Shown here piece by piece: positions 56,196 through 64,000 of a stretch of DNA of 64,000 nucleotides. Position 1 is the first letter of the stretch. The number at the start of each line of letters is the position of its first letter. The notes under the pieces are model-generated. The model saw nothing but the letters and a program-made list of their open reading frames with translations. It had not been told where the DNA came from and did not search any database. A program made the translations under genes and the position numbers. Location of the stretch: assembly GCF_017313085.1 (NCBI RefSeq), contig NZ_JAFLNF010000002.1, positions 124,001 through 188,000 of the forward strand, written 5' to 3'. This DNA comes from Roseibium limicola (GTDB lineage Bacteria; Pseudomonadota; Alphaproteobacteria; Rhizobiales; Stappiaceae).

Positions 56196-57548
56196 ATGGG
56201 CGTAAATTCTGCCAAACATCAGGCTTTCGGCGTCCTGCCTGCTTTCCTGGCGTGCGTCGCGTTTGCGGATCTGTTCAAGCACCTTCCCAAGACGCTTGTA
56301 CTGGCTTGCGGGCTGTGCCTTACAGCTCCGCTCAAGGTTGAGGCACTGGAAACCACAGCCCCCATCGGCTTTCTCTTCGTGCTTGATCCGGATCTGGAAG
56401 TCGGAACCTTGCAGAAGCCCGCCGCCGCCAGCGGCAGCATCAGCACCGGGCAATTGGCCTCCGGCACCATTCTGTTTGAAAAGGCCGCCGATCAACCGTT
56501 CGCGCCCGGATCTTTGGCCAAGATCATGGCTGCCGCCACCGTCTTCGATGCCATCAAACAGGGCGCGCTGCGCGAAAGCCAGATCTGCCGCGTCAGCGTT
56601 CATGCCTGGCGCACCGGCGGCGCTCCGGCAGGCCGAACCACGATGTTTGCCGAGGTCAAGTCGGAGATCCCGGTCGCCGATCTGCTGCGCGGCCTGGTGA
56701 TCCACAACGCCAATGATGCCGCCATCGCTCTGGCCGAGTGCATCGACGGCTCGGAATCAGCGTTTGCCAAGCGCATGACCTCTGTGGCCCGCCGCATCGG
56801 CATGATGGACAGCGTTTTTGTCAATCCGACCGGCTTTGAGCCTGAAACCAGCCCAGGCGCCAACACCGAAGCGACAGATACACAGCAGCCCCCGGAAGCC
56901 TGGGCACATACCACTGCGCGCGACATGGCCCGGCTGGCGCTGTATCTGCTGCGCCATCACGCCCGCCAGTTTGGCATGTTCAGCGAAGAAAGCTTCACCT
57001 GGAACAACATCTATCAGCGCAACAAGAACCCACTTCTGGGCGATGTACGCGGGCTGGACGGGCTGGGAGCAGGACAGAGTGAAAAGGACGGCTACTCGGG
57101 CCTTGGCACCGTGTTGCGCGATGGCCTGAGGTTTGTCGCCGTAACTGCGGGAACACCAAGTGCCGCCGCACGCTCTGCCACCTTGAAAGGGCTGATTGAC
57201 GACGCGCTGGAGGTGTTTGCCAACAAGCGCTTGTTCGAGGCCGGTGATCTGGTGGCCGAGGCCCGCGTTTTCGGCGGATTGGACGAAACTGTCGCCCTGG
57301 CGCCGACAAGGCCGGTTGAGGTGCTGTTGCCCCGTGCCGGTACGCTGGACTATCGCATCCGGGTTGTTTATTCCGGTCCCTTGAAGGCGCCGGTCAAGGC
57401 TGGCACGCCAGTCGGTGAATTGCGGGTGATTGGCGCCAACGGCATTGTTCATCGCCAACCGGTTGTCACCCAGAACGATGTGGCGCGCGGCGATCTGCAG
57501 GTGCGCGCGCTTTCGACGCTCAAGGAATACCTGTTCGGCTGGTTCTAG
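56196..57548 (+). CDS. DacF-like D-alanyl-D-alanine carboxypeptidase homologue with degraded motifs
   Basis: 450 residues, signal sequence/anchor at the N-terminus, then a penicillin-binding peptidase S11 domain and the beta-rich PBP5 C-terminal domain. SxxK is intact: Ser106-Leu-Ala-Lys109 in APGSLAKIMAAATVFD. The SxN motif reads Asn171-Ala-Asn173 (HNANDAAIALAE). The KTG motif (DGxKTGxT) reads Gly291-Ala-Gly293 in LDGLGAGQSEKDGYSG, so the Lys is lost. The protein may bind but not hydrolyse peptidoglycan stems efficiently. ATG 56196 has AAGG before it; a TTG at 56160 is possible. It is in the usual position ahead of tmk-holB. Confidence 0.85.
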   Translation: MGVNSAKHQAFGVLPAFLACVAFADLFKHLPKTLVLACGLCLTAPLKVEALETTAPIGFLFVLDPDLEVGTLQKPAAASGSISTGQLASGTILFEKAADQPFAPGSLAKIMAAATVFDAIKQGALRESQICRVSVHAWRTGGAPAGRTTMFAEVKSEIPVADLLRGLVIHNANDAAIALAECIDGSESAFAKRMTSVARRIGMMDSVFVNPTGFEPETSPGANTEATDTQQPPEAWAHTTARDMARLALYLLRHHARQFGMFSEESFTWNNIYQRNKNPLLGDVRGLDGLGAGQSEKDGYSGLGTVLRDGLRFVAVTAGTPSAAARSATLKGLIDDALEVFANKRLFEAGDLVAEARVFGGLDETVALAPTRPVEVLLPRAGTLDYRIRVVYSGPLKAPVKAGTPVGELRVIGANGIVHRQPVVTQNDVARGDLQVRALSTLKEYLFGWF

Positions 57549-57616
57549 GCCGGAAATTGCCAACCGCAAGACACAAGTGCCGGAACGCATCGGCAGCTTT
57601 ATCACGAGGGTCCCCG

Positions 57617-58303
57617 GTGTACGGACGGTTCATTACCTTTGAAGGCGGAGAGGGTGCCGGTAAATCCACCCAGATCAAACGGCTCAGCCGTCATCTGGAG
57701 GACAACGGCAAACCTGTCATCGTGACGCGAGAGCCTGGCGGCTCGCCCGGCGCCGAAAAAATCCGCGAGATCCTGTTGAGCGGACAGGCTCGTCAGCTTG
57801 GGCCGCGTGGCGAGGCCATGCTGTTCGCCGCCGCCCGTGCCGATCATGTCGACACCACCATCGAACCGGCACTGAAGCGGGGCCAATGGGTACTCTGCGA
57901 TCGCTTTTCCGATTCCACCCGCGTCTATCAGGGCGAAGCCGGCGTTGATCCGGCTTATCTCGACCTGCTGGAAACCGCTGCCGTTGGCGGTATTCGACCA
58001 GACATTACAGTGCTGATCGACGTGCCGGCGAAAATAGGCCTGCAACGGGTCTCCAACCGGTCAGCTGCTGGAGCCGATGCCCCCGATCGTTTTGAGACCG
58101 ACACGCTGGAGACCCATGAGCGTCGCCGGGCGTTGTTTCTCGATCTGGCGGAGAAGGAACCGGATCGGTTTGTCGTTGTCGACGGCGCTCAGGGTCAGGA
58201 TGATGTGGCCAATGCCATCTGGTTGGCGGTTCTTGCAATTTTTGGCGATGAGCTGATGCCAACATCGGCCGTTGACGGTGAGGTTGCCTCCGATGGCGCG
58301 TAA
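57617..58303 (+). CDS. tmk: Thymidylate kinase
   Basis: dTMP to dTDP. 228 residues. P-loop FEGGEGAGKSTQ, DRx motif CDRFSDSTRVYQG and the lid region APDRFETDTLETHERRR. GTG 57617 has GAGGG about 7 bases before and gives the family start VYGRFITFEGGEG; the open frame to 57557 lacks similarity. It overlaps holB by 11 bases. Confidence 0.95.
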   Translation: MYGRFITFEGGEGAGKSTQIKRLSRHLEDNGKPVIVTREPGGSPGAEKIREILLSGQARQLGPRGEAMLFAAARADHVDTTIEPALKRGQWVLCDRFSDSTRVYQGEAGVDPAYLDLLETAAVGGIRPDITVLIDVPAKIGLQRVSNRSAAGADAPDRFETDTLETHERRRALFLDLAEKEPDRFVVVDGAQGQDDVANAIWLAVLAIFGDELMPTSAVDGEVASDGA

Positions 58304-59375
58304 ACCGCTGGAAATCACAGAAACGCCTGAAGTTGACGCGCTGCCCGGCATGCCCTTGCCGCGTGAACAGACGCAGCTTTACGGCCACCGCGAGATCGAA
58401 CAGCAGTTGCTGGCGGCCTATCGTTCGGAACGCCTGCACCATGCCTGGATCCTCGGCGGTCCAAAAGGCATTGGCAAGGCAACTTTGGCATTTCGTTTTG
58501 CGCGCTTCGTGATGGCCAATTCCGACAGGTTTTCACCCGAGGTGCGCGCCGCAACGAGCCTGCATCTGGATCCGACCCATACGGTCAGCCGGCAAATCGC
58601 CGGCGGTGCGCATCCCAACCTGCTGCATCTGCGCCGCCCGTGGAACGAGAAGACCAAGCGCTTCAAGACGGAATTGCCGGTCGATGAAGTCCGCCGCACC
58701 GTTGCTTTCTTTGGAACCACGGCCTCCGATAAGGCCTGGCGTATTTGCATCGTAGACGCGGCTGATGATATGAACATCTCTTCCGCCAATGCGCTGCTGA
58801 AGATCCTGGAAGAGCCGCCATCGCGCTGTCTTTTCCTCGTCCTGTCGCATGCACCGGGACGGCTGCTGCCGACCATCCGATCGCGGTGCCGCCGGATTGA
58901 TATGCCCGTGCTGGCTCCTGAGGATATTCAGAGCGGCTTGAATGCTCTGGCGCCGGGCGATTTGCCTCAAAATCCCAAGGCCCTGCAAGATCTGTTGAAG
59001 TTTGCCGATGGCAGTCTGCGCTCCGCATTAGGTCTTCTGAGCGGCGATGGACTGACCATCAACACCGGATTCACGCAGCTGGCAGAAACCGCCCCGGACA
59101 TTGACGTTGGCAAGCTGCATGCCCTGGCCGATCTGGTGGCTGCGCGCGGCAAGGATGACAACTGGCAGAACTTTCATCATGTCAGCCGACAGTGGATCCA
59201 CGCACGCCTGCGTCAGGATGTCGGTCAGAGACCGGCGCGGCTTGCCAGCTGGGCGGACTTATGGGAAAAGACCAACCGCGCCACGGCGGATGCCGAGGCC
59301 CTCAATCTCGATCGAAAACAGGTGGTCCTAGACGTGTTTCGGAACCTCTCCAAGCTCATGCGAATGCCGTCTTGA
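58293..59375 (+). CDS. holB: DNA polymerase III subunit delta'
   Basis: Clamp-loader subunit, 360 residues. Walker A-like GGPKGIGKATLAFRFA, Walker B-type VDAADDMN, LLKILEEPPSRCLFLVLSHAPGRLLPTIRSRCRRI (sensor 1 and SRC motif). The zinc-Cys cluster of the E. coli protein is not seen. The ATG at 58293 is inside the end of tmk (GTGAGG upstream), showing coupling. Followed by metG after 107 bases. Confidence 0.94.
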   Translation: MARKPLEITETPEVDALPGMPLPREQTQLYGHREIEQQLLAAYRSERLHHAWILGGPKGIGKATLAFRFARFVMANSDRFSPEVRAATSLHLDPTHTVSRQIAGGAHPNLLHLRRPWNEKTKRFKTELPVDEVRRTVAFFGTTASDKAWRICIVDAADDMNISSANALLKILEEPPSRCLFLVLSHAPGRLLPTIRSRCRRIDMPVLAPEDIQSGLNALAPGDLPQNPKALQDLLKFADGSLRSALGLLSGDGLTINTGFTQLAETAPDIDVGKLHALADLVAARGKDDNWQNFHHVSRQWIHARLRQDVGQRPARLASWADLWEKTNRATADAEALNLDRKQVVLDVFRNLSKLMRMPS

Positions 59376-59482
59376 AGTCCGAATGAAAGCCCGAGCGGCT
59401 TAACCAAACCGGCCGCTCGCTCCGTTGCCACTTCATCTGTTTTTCCAACTTTCAAGCCAGGTTTTCACTTGCTCAGGGCGTC

Positions 59483-61039
59483 ATGACCGACCGAAACAGC
59501 TACTATATCACCACCGCTATTTCCTATCCTAACGGCGTTCCCCACATAGGGCATGCCTATGAGGCCATTGCGACCGACGTCATGGCGCGGTTTCAGCGTC
59601 TTGACGGCAAGGATGTCTACTTCCTGACCGGCACCGACGTTCACGGTCAGAAGATGCTGCAGACGGCTCAGAAGGAGGGCATTACCGCCCGCGAGCTGGC
59701 CGACCGCAACTCCGACCGCTTCGAAGCGATGGTCGAGGCCCTGGGCTGTACCAACAACGACTTCATCCGCACAAGCCAGGAACGCCACTACAAGGCGAGC
59801 CAGGAAATCTGGCGCCGGATGGCCGCCAATGGCGACATCTACAAGGACAGCTACTCTGGCTGGTACTCGGTGCGCGACGAAGCCTACTATCAGGCCGACG
59901 AAACCGAAGAGCGCGAAGACGGCGTCCGCTATGGCCCTCAAGGCACGCCGGTCGAGTGGGTGGAGGAAGAAAGCTACTTTTTCAAGCTGTCGGAATACAC
60001 AGACAAGCTGCTGAAGCTCTATGAAGATCAGCCGGATTTCATCGGACCGAACGAGCGCCGCAACGAAGTCATGTCCTTCGTCAAGGGGGGGCTGCGGGAC
60101 CTGTCGATCTCCCGCACCACCTTCGACTGGGGTGTGCCGGTTCCCGATGATGAAAAGCATGTGATGTACGTCTGGGTCGACGCCCTGACCAACTACATCA
60201 CCGGTTTGGGATTTCCCGATGAGGACAATGAGCTCTGGCACAACTGGCCGGCTGACGCCCACATCATCGGCAAGGACATCATCCGTTTTCACGCCGTCTA
60301 CTGGCCAGCCTTCCTGATGTCGGCCGGTCTGCCGCTGCCGAAGCGCGTCTTTGCACACGGCTTCTTGTTCAACAAGGGCGAGAAGATGTCCAAGTCGGTC
60401 GGCAACGTCATCGATCCGTTCAATCTGATCGAGACCTACGGCCTGGACCAGACCCGTTACTTCTTCCTGCGTGAAGTGCCCTTTGGCAAGGACGGCAACT
60501 ACAGCCACGAGGCCATCGTCAACCGGATCAATGCGGATCTGGCCAATGACCTGGGCAACCTCGCCAGCCGGTCCCTGTCGATGATCGCCAAGAACTGCGA
60601 CGGCAAGGCCCCGCAGCCGGGCGACCTGTCCGATGAAGACAGCGCAATGTTGACGCAGACCGATGCGCTGTTGGAAATCTGTCGCCCGGCCATGGGCAAG
60701 CAGGAAATCCACATTGCGCTGAATGCCATCTGGGCCGTTGTGGGCGAAGCCAACCGTTACTTTGCAGCGCAAGAACCTTGGGCTCTGAAGAAGACCGATC
60801 CGGAGCGTATGGGAACTGTGCTGTACGTGACGGCCGAGATTATCCGTCAGGTTGCCATTCTGGTTCAATGTGTCACGCCAAGCGCCGCCGAAAAGATGCT
60901 CGACAACCTGAGTCAGCCTGCAGATGCCCGTTCCTTTGACAAGCTGGGGTCGGCGCACCGTCTGACGCCGGGAACGGACATTCCCAAGCCGCAGCCAGCC
61001 TTTCCACGGTTTGTCGAGCCGGAAGAGACTGGCGCCTGA
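59483..61039 (+). CDS. metG: Methionyl-tRNA synthetase
   Basis: 518 residues. Class I motifs HIGHAYE (about residue 22-28) and KMSKSVGNV. The insert [15 protein letters not shown] is the short connective-peptide type without the zinc Cys clusters. No C-terminal dimerisation (EMAP-like) domain is present. Start ATG 59483. It ends 127 bases before tatD, with unusual overlapping hairpins in between. Confidence 0.97.
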   Translation: MTDRNSYYITTAISYPNGVPHIGHAYEAIATDVMARFQRLDGKDVYFLTGTDVHGQKMLQTAQKEGITARELADRNSDRFEAMVEALGCTNNDFIRTSQERHYKASQEIWRRMAANGDIYKDSYSGWYSVRDEAYYQADETEEREDGVRYGPQGTPVEWVEEESYFFKLSEYTDKLLKLYEDQPDFIGPNERRNEVMSFVKGGLRDLSISRTTFDWGVPVPDDEKHVMYVWVDALTNYITGLGFPDEDNELWHNWPADAHIIGKDIIRFHAVYWPAFLMSAGLPLPKRVFAHGFLFNKGEKMSKSVGNVIDPFNLIETYGLDQTRYFFLREVPFGKDGNYSHEAIVNRINADLANDLGNLASRSLSMIAKNCDGKAPQPGDLSDEDSAMLTQTDALLEICRPAMGKQEIHIALNAIWAVVGEANRYFAAQEPWALKKTDPERMGTVLYVTAEIIRQVAILVQCVTPSAAEKMLDNLSQPADARSFDKLGSAHRLTPGTDIPKPQPAFPRFVEPEETGA

Positions 61040-61047
61040 GCCATCGG

Positions 61048-61099
61048 CTCCCTAAATAGGGAGGTGTGCCCGGCACATCTCCCGTCTGACACGTCTCCC
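61048..61099 (+). promoter_or_regulatory. Overlapping alternative hairpins between metG and tatD
   Basis: Hairpin A: CTCCCTA-AA-TAGGGAG (61048-61063). Hairpin B: GGGAGGTGTGCC-C-GGCACATCTCCC (61059-61083), 12 positions with one G-T. They share GGGAG (61059-61063), so only one can form at a time; a third CTCCC lies at 61095-61099. The arrangement resembles an attenuator or antiterminator, but no T-run follows. Confidence 0.4.
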
Positions 61100-61166
61100 G
61101 TTGCAGATCGCTCTCCCGGTTTCCACAGCGACGGACGCACGCCCACACAGGACCCTTGAAGCTTCC

Positions 61167-61970
61167 ATGATTGTCGATAGCCACTGCCACCTTGATTTTC
61201 CCGATTTCGACGGCGAACGGGAGGCTCTGCTCCAAAGAGCAGACGAGGCAGGCGTCAAGCTGATGGTGACGATCTGCACCCGGGTGCGCAAGTTCGACCA
61301 GATCCGCGCGCTCGCCGACGCGCATGAGCAGGTCTATTGCTCGGTCGGCACCCATCCCAACAATGCGGATGAAGAGCGCGGCATTCCCGCAGAAGAAATC
61401 ATCGCCCTGACCGAGCACCCGAAAGTGGTGGCCATCGGCGAAGCCGGTCTCGACTATTTCTACGATCACGCCAAGCCGGAAGCCCAACAGGAAGGCCTGC
61501 GCACCCACATCGCAGTGGCGCGCCAGACGGGCCTGCCGCTGGTGATCCATTCCCGCGATGCCGACGACGATATGGCCGCAATCCTTGAAGAGGAAATGGG
61601 GAAGGGCACCTTCCCTGCGATTCTCCATTGCTTCTCGTCCGGTCGTGATCTGGCGCTCAAGGGCATTGAGCTTGGGTTGTATGTATCTTTCTCCGGTATT
61701 CTGACCTTCAAGCGCTCGGAAGAGCTGCGCGACATTGCTCGCGAACTGCCGGCCGACCGCCTGCTGGTGGAAACTGACGCTCCGTATCTGGCGCCGCAGC
61801 CACGTCGCGGCAAGCGCAACGAACCGGCCTATACCGCCATGACGGCACAGACCCTGGCAGACACCCGCGGTGTTTCGCTGGAAGAAATCTCCCGTCAGAC
61901 CACCGAGAACTTCTTCCGCCTTTTCAAGAAGGTGCCTGTGCCCGCAGAATTTGCCCATGTTCGCACCTAA
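61167..61970 (+). CDS. TatD-family metal-dependent deoxyribonuclease
   Basis: 267 residues, TIM-barrel amidohydrolase fold. Metal motif VDSHCHLDFPDF at the N-terminus, VGTHPNN, GEAGLDYFYDH (Glu ligand), VIHSRDADDD, ILHCFSS and VETDAPYLAPQPRRGKRNEP. The order metG-tatD-MBL hydrolase is typical for alphaproteobacteria. ATG 61167 has a weak site. The MBL gene starts 10 bases after its stop. Confidence 0.94.
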   Translation: MIVDSHCHLDFPDFDGEREALLQRADEAGVKLMVTICTRVRKFDQIRALADAHEQVYCSVGTHPNNADEERGIPAEEIIALTEHPKVVAIGEAGLDYFYDHAKPEAQQEGLRTHIAVARQTGLPLVIHSRDADDDMAAILEEEMGKGTFPAILHCFSSGRDLALKGIELGLYVSFSGILTFKRSEELRDIARELPADRLLVETDAPYLAPQPRRGKRNEPAYTAMTAQTLADTRGVSLEEISRQTTENFFRLFKKVPVPAEFAHVRT

Positions 61971-61979
61971 GGAAACCGC

Positions 61980-62798
61980 ATGAGCGATGAGCTGAAGATC
62001 ACGATCCTCGGATGCGGCTCTTCCGGCGGCGTTCCGCGTATTGGCAACGACTGGGGTGATTGCGACCCGACGAACCCGAAAAATCGGCGCCTGCGCTGCT
62101 CGATCCTGCTGGAACGCAGCGGGCAGGACGGCACCACCACCGTGTTGATCGACACCGGGCCGGATATGCGCCAACAGGTGCTTGAGGCTGGTGTCTCGCG
62201 TCTGGACGCGGTGATCTATACTCACGCCCATGCCGACCATCTGCACGGCATCGACGACCTGCGCCAATTCGCAATGCTGCAGCGGGACAAGATCCCGGTC
62301 TACATGGGCGGCTACACCTATGAGCGCGCGCAGCAGTCGTTCGGCTATTGTTTTCAAACCCCACAAGGGTCCAATTATCCGCCGATTTTGGCCCGCCAGC
62401 CGCTGGTGCCGGGAGAGGAAATCTCGATCACGGGGAAGGGCGGGACGATCGAGCTTTTACCGGTTGAAGTCATCCATGGCGAGATCGCGGCCTTTGGCTT
62501 CCGCTTCCACGATGTTGCATATCTGCCAGACGTCTCGGATATCCCGGATTCGGCTGTCTCTGCCTTTGCCGGCCTGAAACTGTGGATCCTCGACTGTTTG
62601 CGTCCGACGCCGCATCCGAGTCACTTTCATCTGGAAACGACGCTGGAGTGGATTTCACGCCTGCGTCCGGCCAACGCCATCCTGACGAACCTGCATAATG
62701 CGCTCGACTATGAAAAACTCGATCAGATGACTCCTGAGACCGTTCATCCGGCTTTTGACGGACTGCAACTGACCTTCAGCGTTCCTGAACAACACTGA
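61980..62798 (+). CDS. MBL-fold metallo-hydrolase (PhnP/RNase Z-like)
   Basis: 272 residues. Opens with ILGCGSSGGVPRIGNDWGDCDPTNPKNRR (carries the Cys/Asn-rich loop of the PhnP-like group). Metal motif YTHAHADHLHGIDDLR, then VEVIHGEIAAFGFRF and a late His in PHPSHFHLETTLEW. A phosphodiesterase activity is likely. Co-transcribed with tatD. Its stop codon lies 3 bases from the convergent tetR stop, inside an 11-base palindrome. Confidence 0.9.
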   Translation: MSDELKITILGCGSSGGVPRIGNDWGDCDPTNPKNRRLRCSILLERSGQDGTTTVLIDTGPDMRQQVLEAGVSRLDAVIYTHAHADHLHGIDDLRQFAMLQRDKIPVYMGGYTYERAQQSFGYCFQTPQGSNYPPILARQPLVPGEEISITGKGGTIELLPVEVIHGEIAAFGFRFHDVAYLPDVSDIPDSAVSAFAGLKLWILDCLRPTPHPSHFHLETTLEWISRLRPANAILTNLHNALDYEKLDQMTPETVHPAFDGLQLTFSVPEQH

Positions 62799-62801
62799 GT
62801 C

Positions 62802-63434
62802 TCAGGCTTTTGCCCCATAGGCGGCGAGGAAAACGCGCACCGCCGATGTGACATTCTTGTCGACTTCCGCCTTGGTGATCTTCTGATCGATCAGGAACAT
62901 CGACCTTTGGGTCAGGAAACTGCCGCAGAGGTCCGCGAACTGGTTGGCGGCCAGAAAAGCATCATCGCATTTCAGTTCACCGGCGGCACATTTCGCCTCG
63001 ATGATCCGCGCCAGCCGCATGCGACCGGACACAGGGCCGGCTTCAAAGAGCAGGGCGCCGAACGCGGGAAACTTGTCGGTTGCGCCGAGCACCATGCGCA
63101 GGGTCGACAGCTTTTCCGGTCGCAGAAACATTTTCAGATACTTCTGACCAATCTTCTGAAGCAGCTCTTCGACCGGCTCCGGGTAGCTTTCCTCGGCAAG
63201 GCTGGCATCGGCCTGAATGACCCGTTCAGCCAGGATCAACGCCTTGAACAGCTCTTCCTTGTTGGCGAAATAGACATAGAGCGTTCCCTTGGAAACCCCG
63301 GCGGATTTGGCGATTTGTTCCATCGAGGCACCGTCAAATCCATTGGCCTGAAAAACCGCCCTTGCGCCCTCCATGATCTGACGACGCTTCGGCGCTTCGC
63401 TGTCATCCGGCTGCTCTATGGTTTTGTCCGTCAT
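62802..63434 (-). CDS. TetR-family transcriptional repressor
   Basis: 210 residues. N-terminal helix-turn-helix: AVFQANGFDGASMEQIAKSAGVSKGTLYVYFANKEELFKALIL. The C-terminal ligand domain (about 75-210) has the TetR_C helical pattern. It is divergent from an HlyD/EmrA-type membrane fusion gene, so it likely controls that efflux system and itself. A near-perfect palindrome overlaps its own -35. Confidence 0.93.
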   Translation of the reverse strand: MTDKTIEQPDDSEAPKRRQIMEGARAVFQANGFDGASMEQIAKSAGVSKGTLYVYFANKEELFKALILAERVIQADASLAEESYPEPVEELLQKIGQKYLKMFLRPEKLSTLRMVLGATDKFPAFGALLFEAGPVSGRMRLARIIEAKCAAGELKCDDAFLAANQFADLCGSFLTQRSMFLIDQKITKAEVDKNVTSAVRVFLAAYGAKA

Positions 63435-63523
63435 CGGGGGGCGTATCCAGTCTCTGTGCTCCGTTAACCTCGTGCCGGAAAAATCCGGAACAAAGCCGTT
63501 GCACTAATAAGTTTACCTGCGTA

Positions 63524-63552
63524 TATATCCATTGACCGAACCGTTCAGTCAA
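63524..63552 (-). promoter_or_regulatory. TetR operator overlapping the tetR promoter
   Basis: Arms TTGACCGAAC (63532-63541) and GTTCAGTCAA (63543-63552) form a 21-base dyad with one mismatch. On the minus strand it includes TTGACT as -35, followed after 17 bases by GATATA (63529-63524) as -10, so a bound repressor would block tetR transcription. Confidence 0.7.
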
Positions 63553-63660
63553 TACCCTGCACTCTTTGATTTGAACGAAGGCTTCCAATTTTGAAGCGGC
63601 CTGATGCTGGCACACCTGGTGAGGCGATGCGCATCGACCCAGCACGAAAGCGAATGATCA

Positions 63661-64000
63661 GTGTCTAACGAAAAAACTCAGCCGTCCAATGACGCAATTC
63701 CGGCCGAGGCTCCAAAGAAAAAAGGCAAGGGCAAGCTCATTCTGCTGGCTCTCGTCGTGATTGGCGGCACAGCCGGTGTCTATGAGGGACACGCCTGGTG
63801 GACCCATGGCCGTTTCATGGAAACAACCGACGATGCCTATGTCAGCGCCGACATCACCACCGTGCTTTCCAAGGTATCCGGCTATGTCACGGATGTAGCC
63901 GTCGAAGACAACCGCCTGGTCAAGGCCGGCGATGTTCTGATCCGCATAGAGGATGGCGACTACCGCCTCGCGGTACAGTCGGCCCAGGACAGTCTTGGCT
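63661..64000 (+). CDS. HlyD/EmrA-type membrane fusion protein, N-terminal part (3' end outside window)
   Basis: First 113 residues. A basic cytosolic tail (KKKGKGK) and one transmembrane helix (LILLALVVIGGTAGVYEG) are followed by the start of the biotinyl-lipoyl-like domain: TTDDAYVSADITTVLSKVSGYVTDVAVEDNRLVKAGDVLIRI, a classic EmrA-type opening. It would link an inner-membrane MFS or ABC exporter to the outer membrane. GTG 63661 is the likely start. The frame is open to the window edge. It is divergent from the TetR gene (226-base gap). Confidence 0.9.
   Translation, partial: MSNEKTQPSNDAIPAEAPKKKGKGKLILLALVVIGGTAGVYEGHAWWTHGRFMETTDDAYVSADITTVLSKVSGYVTDVAVEDNRLVKAGDVLIRIEDGDYRLAVQSAQDSLG

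Noticed and set aside
59465..62366. Two 497-codon minus-strand frames opposite metG and tatD
   Set aside because: Antisense shadows of well-supported genes in high-GC DNA, with low-complexity translations and no domains.

Overview
The window looks like a chromosomal segment of an alphaproteobacterium, most likely of the order Hyphomicrobiales (Rhizobiales) and perhaps near Stappiaceae/Roseibium. This is inferred from the gene order (gyrA-coaD-cyclophilins-queA-tgt; dacF-tmk-holB-metG-tatD), phosphatidylcholine synthase, an IalB-type periplasmic protein, malyl-CoA lyase and the moderately high GC content. Most of it is core genome. I see no prophage, insertion sequence, CRISPR array or integrative element.

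Layout. 1-5400: GMP synthesis (3' end of guaB, guaA) around an RsmB-like RNA methyltransferase and a TPR protein. 5600-10250: a histidine/phenylalanine ammonia-lyase homologue without the usual cofactor tripeptide, a cation diffusion facilitator, a small exported protein, a glutathione transferase and a MarC protein. 10490-18220: gyrA, coaD, two cyclophilins (one exported, one cytosolic), queA and tgt; this Tgt lacks the canonical zinc ligands. 18280-23760: a DUF4864 protein, nucleotide-sugar dehydrogenase, galU, kdsA and enolase (surface sugar supply and glycolysis). 23840-31030: a leftward run with an aldehyde dehydrogenase, a FrnE-like thiol oxidoreductase, a degenerate PleD-like protein, a degenerate adenylate-forming protein and an orphan YejA-like oligopeptide-binding protein. 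31300-40860: IalB, HspQ, malyl-CoA lyase, an LpxL-like acyltransferase, an AEC transporter, a UbiH-type monooxygenase, a DUF2182 membrane protein, phosphatidylcholine synthase, TerC and a quinone oxidoreductase.

40877-53968 is the most coherent functional unit, a purine salvage and degradation locus. It holds a LysR regulator, uraH, xdhABC, a BMP-type nucleoside/purine ABC importer (ATPase, two permeases, binding protein), the membrane urate oxidase puuD with a C-terminal cytochrome c domain, and uraD. Together these could import purine nucleosides or bases, oxidise hypoxanthine/xanthine to urate and convert urate to (S)-allantoin. No allantoinase lies inside the window.

53969-64000: tRNA-Ser(UGA), a roughly 700-base intergenic region with a strong hairpin and a CRP-like palindrome, rlpA, a DacF-like D,D-carboxypeptidase homologue with two degraded motifs, tmk, holB, metG, tatD, a metallo-beta-lactamase-fold hydrolase, and a TetR regulator divergent from the start of an HlyD/EmrA-type membrane fusion protein. 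A near-perfect operator lies between the last two.

I do not see a clear undescribed multi-gene system. The most interesting signals are several homologues of well-known enzymes that lack key catalytic or metal-binding residues, plus some unexplained palindromes and hairpins in intergenic DNA. All motif statements come from reading by eye; no database search was run.
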